A DNA stretch of 64,000 nt from Penicillium oxalicum (lineage: Eukaryota; Ascomycota; Eurotiomycetes; Eurotiales; Aspergillaceae). The notes beneath the pieces are model-generated. The model made no database searches. It was not told where the DNA came from and was given only the letters and a program-made list of their open reading frames with translations. Numbering within the stretch: position 1 is the stretch's first letter; every line of letters begins with the position of its first letter. Location of the stretch: assembly GCF_001723175.1 (NCBI RefSeq), contig NC_064654.1:992001-1056000 (forward strand), read 5' to 3'. This document shows, piece by piece, positions 56,830 to 64,000 of this stretch. The translations under genes and the position numbers were made by a program.

Positions 56830-58942
56830 ACCACTCTCGTTGGGGAGCATTGCGCTATACTTTCAAAATGTTACAAATTCCATTGACCTCCCGGTTATAC
56901 TATAGAGTCAATTTGTACGAAACGCTCTTAGCATTCGACCCAAGACGCACCTGGCGAGCCCCCACTGGTGGGTGGTACTAAGTTGAGGGTATACAAGTCC
57001 AGTCTACAGTCCATCCCATCTTTGCGTCAAAAATCTATCGTTGTGATCACTTCATCACCTCCAAGATGTTACTGGAACTCTTGTGCGTCGATGAAAAGAG
57101 GCAGATGAAGACCCGTTCTATCGTGGTAGAGTCTTCCTCTTTCATCGAATTCCACACATAAAGGTATATACCGAACATCATATTATGCTAATACACCGGG
57201 CTAATACAATTTCCCTTGCTGCAGTAAACTGAATGCTGACGAGAAATGTAGTTCCACTGACTTGGCCCGGTATCGCTGCCGTTTCTTGCGAGGCTCACCA
57301 GCCATTTTTTGTACGATTGGCAGCCAGAACACTCGCGGTCAAAGTGTCTAGCAGAGGCATCATGTGTGAGTGTATCTATAAAAGAAAGAACTACTTATTC
57401 AACGCTAGCATGTTATCTCGCTGGTGAGCATGACTACTCTTGTTCACGCACTGATCTAAATGCACTGAGATGCTTGCTGATCGCCTGTTTTTGACACTCG
57501 TCATGTCCTCCACGAAAAGTATCGGTCGATCTCTCCCTGAACAGTAAATCGGAACTCTGTCCTTGATCGTCGGTGTTCCACCCATGTTGAAGATCTATTG
57601 AATATCTTGTGCGATCCTGCAAACTCACAAATTTTCAATTTCTCTCCTACAGATTCTGATGCAGTGGTCTTAGAATACCCGTTCACGTCCAATATCACGC
57701 CGACGAGTAAGGCGTAGCTTGAGTTGCGGTTCCTCTGATGATAATGTCGCAGATCCCCATCTTGATGGTTTCCCATCCTCACTGATTCGAGTCGAGTGTT
57801 GTCTTCATTGGAAAACCGCAAGATTGCATCAAACATACACACGAGGGGAATCTCGTCTTTTCCAGACCTCGGGAACATCATCTCGATCAGGAATCAAGAA
57901 CCAAATTATCAATATGATTCCGGCCGGGTGTCATTGGAAAAACAATCAGGTTAGGTACCGGTTTTCAGACTCTAAAGTCATTCCCGCGCAGTGCACCAAG
58001 CAGAAGCAATGGATCGCTGCGAGACTCAAATGTCGATCGAGAATTGAGCGCGAATACATCGAGCCTGTTCAACTTGACAGTCCTATAATAAAACAGATAA
58101 ATCTGCACCGATGGATTCTGCATCGCCTAATAGAGGCGGATTAGGTAGAAGTCTCTGCGCAATGTAGTCTGAAAGGCAGGCTCTGAGCTCGAGATCGCAT
58201 AAGTCCCCTAGGCATAGGTAGCATGATAACAGAATTTAAAAACTAGTAGGTGATTCAAGTTTATGTACACGTTTTGCAGTCTCTCGTAAAAAGGGCAGAA
58301 AGAGTTGCAGGATCAGACATAAGGATAAAAAGAAATACAATCAATCTTACACGCAGGCGTTGCGTTTCATCTTTCCTCCTCTCTGTGACCCAGCAGGGGA
58401 CCGCATCCATCCCCCGTCATAGCCTGAGGAGGGCCCAGCATGCACCGAAATCCTTGGCCCACGCACGTTGTGTAGAAGAGGTCTGACTCAGGTAACACCG
58501 CGCAGCCAGCCAAAGGGGAAAAGGTATGAATAATCGAATAAAAATGCAGCGAGTGCCATGGTCCACAGGGAATGCGGGGCGAATGGCAACGCTTGCGATT
58601 AGAAAGTCTTTGTGCCTGCGCTTCGGCTGGAGCGGTTGAGCAGACAATTGGCGTGAAGTAAATATTGGGCCTGATTTTTCGCCAGGTGTTTCACAACAAG
58701 AAACCCACTTTTGAGATAGAACAGTTCATAAGCACCTCCAGAATTCAGCTCAAGCGTGCATTTGGCCCAGAGGGAGGAAGGCAAGTGAGTATCCATGAGG
58801 CAGGGACCAGCTTCAAGTAGTCAGGATAAACAGGAAATACAAGGCCGAGCACGTTATCCTCGTAGGTCAACCGAGGAGAAGAAAAGAACGCAAGACAAGG
58901 TCATCAATTTTGGGGTTACGAGCATATCGGCTGCTTTTGGAT
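56830..58942. other. Convergent intergenic region, left of cds1
   Basis: About 2.1 kb. Frames at 57.5-58.1 kb on both strands overlap each other and have no domain signature; I do not call them. No RNA gene recognised. Confidence 0.45.
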
Positions 58943-60477
58943 TCAACGGCGTTTCAGCTCAGTGGCGAGGCAGTCCAGAACCTGTATCGCGTCAATAAAA
59001 TAGTTGGGGAGATGGGGAAGCGCAGATACGTACCGTCTCGGAGACAGCGCCTTGATTGTACAGATACTTGGAGAGACCACGAACAACGTCCAGCTGTTCG
59101 TCAACAGTCAAGCCATTGATCACAGTTTCGATGATGTCCCCAACACTGGCCTTGTAAACAGCAACGAAGCTGTGGTAGTACATGTACGCGAAGAAGCCCA
59201 TGATGAATTGACAATCCATACGGTCAGTGATGCCACCGTGGCCAGGAATCGACTCGCCAAAGTCCTTGATCTTAAAGGTTCGTTTCAAGCCGGAGGCAAA
59301 GAAGCCGCCGAACGGTGCGATCAAAGAGGCAAAGGTGGCAAAGGCCAGAATGTGGAATTGCATCGGGGCAATGTGAATCGTCTTGTCCACGCCGAGCGCT
59401 GCTAGCGACCAAGGCTGAGGAACAAAGACTGGGTTGGGGACACACTCCAGACCGGTCAGGATGTTGGCACCGAGATCGTTGACGGGACAGATGAAGTACT
59501 TGGACTGCATCAGCAAGTTGGTCATGAAGTAACCAAAGATAATTGTGCAAATCCAGGCACCAAGGAAGCCCTCCACGGTCTTCTTTGGAGACAGTTGAAT
59601 GAGTTGGGTGCGCCCAAAAGTAATACCGCAGACGTAAGCGAAAATGTCATTGGTAATGACCAAAGAAGCAGGAAGGAAGAACCAGATCATGCCCTCAAAG
59701 ATGTTGTTCATGACAAAGTGAGCTTGGACCACAATCAGGTAGAGAGCCATGTGAGTCCACGCGAATTGAGTGAATTGGAAGCGATAGTGACCCTTCTTCA
59801 GAGAGCCCACGAAGAAGACAAAGCCTGCATGACCTGGGTCAGTCTGGGAACCAGCAAGAAATGCCGAGTGATAGACTTGAAGACTTACCCATCACGTAGA
59901 GGGTGAAACTGATGAATCGATGGTGGGTCGCGAGCGGGAGAAGAACCTTGTCCACCAACAGAATGTGCTTAAAGTAGTAGATCACACTCTCCCCGTACAA
60001 AAAGTACATGGTGGTTGCGAGGAAATACCAGTTCAGAGATTTGGTGAATCGGAGATTCTTCTCCTTACTAGGGACGTTGGCAATGGCGATGACCTCCTTG
60101 AAGGACACAATCTGAATCGCGGTGACCAGGCCAATGATATAGATGTGTCCAGAGAAGAGCGCGACGAAGAAGCCTGCGATCATGACAAAGGTCCATATCG
60201 TGCGAGTAATGAAGGTCTGCTTCTTCTTTTCATAGTCGGACTGAGGCGGTTTCTGAAAAATGCATAGATCACAGGGATTAGCTCATCGAGATCCATCAAT
60301 ATTGAAGAATAGGTACAATCTCACTTCTTCGGTTATCGTGGCCGGATGCGATTCAGCGCTGGCCTTGGTAGGACTTGAGTGTTCCGAGGCACCGTCGCTG
60401 ACGTCGGAGGACACACTCGGCCTCCGCTCGCCATTAGCACGGCGCTGAAACCGAACATTACGGCGAGACTTGGACAT
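58943..60477 (-). CDS. cds1: Phosphatidate cytidylyltransferase (CDP-diacylglycerol synthase)
   Basis: Four exons (minus order): 60477-60325, 60252-59889, 59824-59034, 58981-58943; phase closes to 448 residues. The last exon is 39 nt (VLDCLATELKRR-stop). The first ~50 residues are basic and Ser-rich (cytosolic), then eight or so membrane segments. The CDS-family signature is intact: SGLKRTFKIKDFGESIPGHG followed by GITDRMDCQ, with the Asp/Lys residues that bind metal and CTP. ITNDIFAYVCGITFGRTQLI and SPKKTVEGFLGAWI are further family blocks. The enzyme makes CDP-diacylglycerol from phosphatidic acid and CTP in the ER, feeding phosphatidylinositol and phosphatidylserine synthesis. It is divergent from the uvsD gene, with 496 bp between starts. 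Confidence 0.93.
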
Positions 60478-60973
60478 GACAGGCCAGAGAGAGGAAGAGA
60501 GACAGAGGGGGAAAAAGGAAGAGAGGGGGAGGAGGGGGAGGGGAAAGAAGAAAGGGAAGATTATTATTTCAGACCAGATCAGGAAGAGGGAGGCGAGTGG
60601 AGTTGGTAACTTCATGAACCCATGTGAATCCGAAAGCGGTCAGCTTTTCAATAACATAACGTCAGCTCTCTCTCAGTGAACTACAAAGGGCGGAATATCT
60701 CAGTCATTTTTGTCGGAGAGAGGACTCGATCCAATTGAAACACAATTGAACTGCTCTTCAAGCAGCCCGTTCGACCTGTAAATGGCTTGCAGGAATTCCG
60801 AGTCGTCCCCAGCTTCGACCAGCCCCGACCTGTCAAGCCCCAGAATGATCGCGCCCTTGTAAAGCTCCGAGTCTCCATTCTCGTCTCCACTTTTTTTCTC
60901 GTCCCCAAGATACTGTCGTCTCCGCGATCAAGCTCCGATACGCCGACAGTTCGAGATCATTCATGGCGGGGGC
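60478..60973. other. Divergent promoter region cds1 / uvsD
   Basis: 496 bp shared upstream region. On its cds1 side is a long pyrimidine tract (CT-rich on the cds1 sense strand, about 60480-60560), a frequent feature of fungal core promoters. An ATG at 60963 lies 11 nt before the uvsD start in another frame. Confidence 0.5.
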
Positions 60974-63245
60974 ATGGAAGACATTGATGATGACTACTTC
61001 TCCGATGACCTCGATGCTCTGCCACCGGCCACGCTATACGAGCTCGAGCAGCACGCCTATCAGGCGACTCAAGGCGCCGCGGCTCAACAAGAGCAGCAGA
61101 GAACATTAGAAGAACCTCCTCAGCCCGTGCACTCACGACAGACCGCGGCTACTTTGAAGCCACCGCCCCGGCTTCATACCGGATTGACGAATGACTATAA
61201 TACCCTCGAAGTAGGCGAGTTGGAAGCTGAGGTCTACGACAATGTGGACGGCCAACAAGCGTTTGTACAGACCCCGTCACGGGCGGTCTCCAACGGTGTA
61301 TGGGTCGCTCACGACGCGGACGGTGCAATGGAGATCGATCACGACTATGGACAGGCGCAAGTATACGAGACCAATGCACGCATGCAGCAGGTATGGTCTT
61401 AACCCCCTCGCCACTGATCGCCCTTCCAAAAGCCAAACTGATCACGACTTGTGGTAGCTCGAACAAGAAAAAGAGCAGATGCGACGAGAACTTGCAGAAG
61501 CGAAAGCACAGGCCGAAACAAAAGCCGGGGAGATCGCGATAATCCGCTCCAAACAAAACCGAATGGCGGAGGAATACGATCGACAGTTGGCGGCACTGAG
61601 ACAGGCTATGGCCGATCAGGAAACTACACACAGAGAAGCGGTTGATGCAGCCATGTCGGAGGGCAAAATGCTGGCAACGGAAAATTTGTTCCTTCAACAT
61701 GACCTGGCCGAAGAGGTGCATCAACTGCGAAGTTATAAGACAAGACATCGTGCCTCGGACAAGGCTGCACCCGTCACGCCGAAGAAGTCGCGAACACTTC
61801 CATTCCGTGATGGGTTCGATGATGAAGAGATAGCAGTTGTCTCACCGAGCAAGTCGGCGGCACGGTCAAAACGAGGCACGCCGACTGTTCCTGGGAAACG
61901 TAAACGGCAGGCAAGTGTCGACAGTCCAGTTCCATTACAGCTGAGTCCTGCCGGGCACATCAACACGGCAGATGCCCCTGCCGATATATCTGAAACGGTC
62001 TCGGAAGAACAGCCCAGGCCTCGGGAATCGATCACTCAGACTTATTTCGTCAAGCGAATCTTCAACCATCGAATGCTCCCGGGTCAAGAGACCGACATCG
62101 AGGCGTTTGCCAAGGTTTGCTTCCCTTCGGAGCCACACAAGCCCATTTCTGGATTTATCATGGAGGAGCTTGCTCGTACAGATATGGGTGATTTTCTGCT
62201 CGAGTATATGTATACGATCGGACAGCTGTGGCGACGAGCCCTCACGGAGCGATTCTACAAGCCAGTGCCCCGCTTCATGGCTCTCACTCGATATGTCCTG
62301 ATGATGGATGTCGCCCCTCTTCCTGGCCTGGTGGGTGCTCTGGTGGGTGTGCTTCAAGATTCGGTCGAAGTGAATGCCGTTCCACGATTCAAGTACTCTC
62401 CAGCAGCTCGAGAGAAGGCTCGTATTCCGAGATCAACACCACAGTCCGATCTGCATCTCGAAGTCGACTCAACAGAAGCCCTTCATCTGCTATACTACAT
62501 ATCATCACAACTATTGCATGTGAAAGGCGCGCTAGATGACCTGTGGACACAGATCCGCTACACTTTTGTTCTTGTGATGCTGCATGGTTCCCAGCCACTC
62601 AAAGACATCATGGTCATGTTGCCATTTCTGTCTACAAGTATCCGCGCCGGCTCATTTGGTCCCATTATGTCATCTGAGCAGGACCAAGCGGACGTACAAA
62701 AATGGATCATCGATCGTCTTTCGTTCATGCTCAGTGAGGCAGTCACGCCAGATGAAGGCTGCGAGTCCTACACAGCACACGACATATGTGCAATGCGCCT
62801 TGAGGTTCTCTTGCTCTTGGAGTCTTTAGCATTCAATCCGCCCGCTCCGTCAAAGGACCATGGCAGTGAGATTATTGCCACACATCCCACAGCCTTGCCA
62901 CGTCTGTTTCGATCGATGCACGACGAGCTCGATGCGCTTTATTCCTCTCCACCCGAGCAGGAACTTCGGGTAGCGATGGTCAATGGACTAATGCGCCTGA
63001 TCTTTGGGGTCATGCGCCGCCACGGTCCATTAATCAACATGCAGGAGAAACTAGCTTCCGTGTCAGGAAGTAAACAGAAACACTTGGTGGTCCTCACGCG
63101 TCTGGCATTTTGTGATGGGTCAGTTCTGGAGGCGGGCATCGATGACGAGACAGTAGACATGGCACACGAGCTTCTGGAAGAGTGGACGAATCCACAAGAG
63201 GCAGAGTCCTTGGCCGAGGCATTCCCCAGTTCTCGTCGGGATTAG
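60974..63245 (+). CDS. uvsD: DNA-damage checkpoint protein UvsD / Rad26 (ATRIP homologue)
   Basis: Two exons: 60974-61390 and 61458-63245; 734 residues. The N-terminus is acidic (EDIDDDYFSDDLDALPP), which in ATRIP proteins binds RPA. A coiled coil spans about residues 140-215 (LEQEKEQMRRELAEAKAQAE ... EYDRQLAALRQAMADQE), followed by a basic linker with NLS-like GKRKRQ. The C-terminal ~500 residues are helical repeats typical of the Rad26/ATRIP family (for example LPGLVGALVGVLQDSVEVN and DLWTQIRYTFVLVMLHGSQP). This is the organisation of A. nidulans UvsD and S. pombe Rad26, partner of the ATR-type kinase UvsB/Rad3 that senses RPA-coated single-stranded DNA. Assignment rests on this domain order and the coiled-coil/acidic N-terminus rather than on a short catalytic motif. 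Confidence 0.75.
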
Positions 63246-63967
63246 CGGCTGGCTTGAAGGTGGAAATTGGGATGGCGTTTAGCTCTGATCATGTTTGACT
63301 TTGGCTGAGGTCGATTCTAGGAATAAATACCCACGCGCATAATTTGTTTAGAAATTCAGTCACATTTTTTTGTCATCGGTTTGCATCAAAATCTCGTCAA
63401 TCAAGGCATGTTATTAATTGACATCCATTGTCAACAGGCATGGCGGGAGCAGATATGAGAATACAGAGCGCTAGTCAACGCTCAGGAATCAGTCAGCACT
63501 GCTGAGATGAGCAGCAGGAAGATGGTGGTGGGTAGACGACCAGCCTCGAAATGCGGCATTATTCCATCCGCACAGGGTCTTACGAGATGATCATTCTTTC
63601 TGAAGTAGACTTCGGACACAGGTAGGGAAACACAAAGGCCACATTTCACTTCATCGGATAGACGGAACATACAGACAAGGTTACAAGTAGCCCGGCATCT
63701 TTGTGACGATCGGCTACAAGGGATCACTCTTCTCCAAGACCGGGTCGCTGACCCGGGGCCTGATGAAAAGAAGAAATATCCACGAAGTGGAAGGTGCCAA
63801 AGAATACGCCTGTCAGAGACCCGAAGGCCGCTGAACAAACTGTTCCGCCGCGCTGTGCAATGCAGGGACCAATCTGTGGTGGACCGCCTTCATGATCGCG
63901 GCCACCCAAACAAGGTAAGTATGAAGAGGAAAAGAAAAGAGGAGGAAGAACGGCCGAGGGAGGGCAG
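63246..63967. other. Right-edge region of uncertain content
   Basis: Contains several mutually overlapping frames on both strands. A plus-strand AAG|GTAAGT at 63912-63920 resembles a 5' splice site, while a minus-strand TATA box lies just to the right. A minus-strand ATG at 63895 opens only 26 codons. I cannot decide a gene model. Confidence 0.3.
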
Positions 63968-63975
63968 TATTTATA
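63968..63975 (-). promoter_or_regulatory. TATA box of a leftward transcript
   Basis: The minus strand reads GGGTATAAATACTG followed by a long pyrimidine tract (down to about 63920), the usual layout of a strong fungal core promoter directing transcription leftwards. Confidence 0.35.
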
Positions 63976-64000
63976 CCCTTCTTGGGGACGCTAGCGGTAA

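Noticed and set aside
57501..58144. Overlapping frames on both strands
   Set aside because: They overlap each other, lack domains and sit in a low-content convergent interval.
1..64000. CRISPR array, prophage or bacterial operon
   Set aside because: No direct-repeat/spacer pattern; spliceosomal introns throughout show a eukaryotic nuclear segment.

Overview
The window looks like a nuclear chromosome segment of a filamentous ascomycete, most likely a member of the Eurotiales (Aspergillus/Penicillium group). Genes carry many short introns (mostly about 50-130 nt, GTRNGT...CTNAY...YAG). The gene set includes fungal hallmarks: a GH10 xylanase, Erg4 sterol reductase, a Chs7-family protein, a UvsD/Rad26-type checkpoint factor, a Pho80-type cyclin and Ctk2. 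I rebuilt the multi-exon models by hand from splice signals; reading phase closes exactly in each of them.

Layout. 1-593: 3' end of a plasma-membrane Na+/H+ antiporter (+). 2509-4054: 8-exon GH10 xylanase (-) with a GGCTAAA XlnR-type site upstream. 7376-8902: Gfo/Idh/MocA (xylose/dihydrodiol dehydrogenase-like) oxidoreductase (-). 10350-14980: Edc4-like decapping scaffold (-). 15535-16107: small membrane protein (+). 16682-17457: secreted Cys-rich protein (-). About 18088-18588: a decayed-looking frame (+). 19246-20723: Chs7-family membrane protein with a 36-nt exon (-). 22807-24224: dienelactone hydrolase family protein (-). 24955-26755: Erg4 (-). 27932-30222: RNF10/Mag2 RING E3 (-), divergent from 31063-33681, USP10/Ubp3-type deubiquitinase (+). 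35187-37071: Tad3 (-). 37.1-43.4 kb: protein-gene-poor stretch holding five near-identical tRNA-Gln(CUG) genes. 43433-44602: Pho80-type cyclin (-). 47146-50267: Gid5/Vid28/ARMC8 armadillo protein (+). 50702-51831: fructosamine/ketosamine kinase (+). 52454-53453: omega-like GST with a predicted 5-nt exon (+). 54027-55537: Ctk2 (+). 55.5-58.9 kb: no convincing gene. 58943-60477: Cds1 (-), divergent from 60974-63245, UvsD/ATRIP (+). The right edge has a TATA-type promoter pointing leftward.

How the parts may work together. Most genes are housekeeping: mRNA decapping, sterol and phospholipid synthesis, tRNA editing, cyclins, GID ubiquitin ligase, DNA-damage checkpoint. The most interesting arrangement is the head-to-head pair of an RNF10/Mag2 E3 ligase and a USP10/Ubp3 deubiquitinase. 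The yeast and animal homologues of these two act in opposition on ubiquitin marks of the small ribosomal subunit, so the pair could be a co-regulated writer/eraser module; the deubiquitinase leader also carries two tandem uORFs. I see no CRISPR array, no intact transposon, no rRNA gene and no secondary-metabolite cluster.
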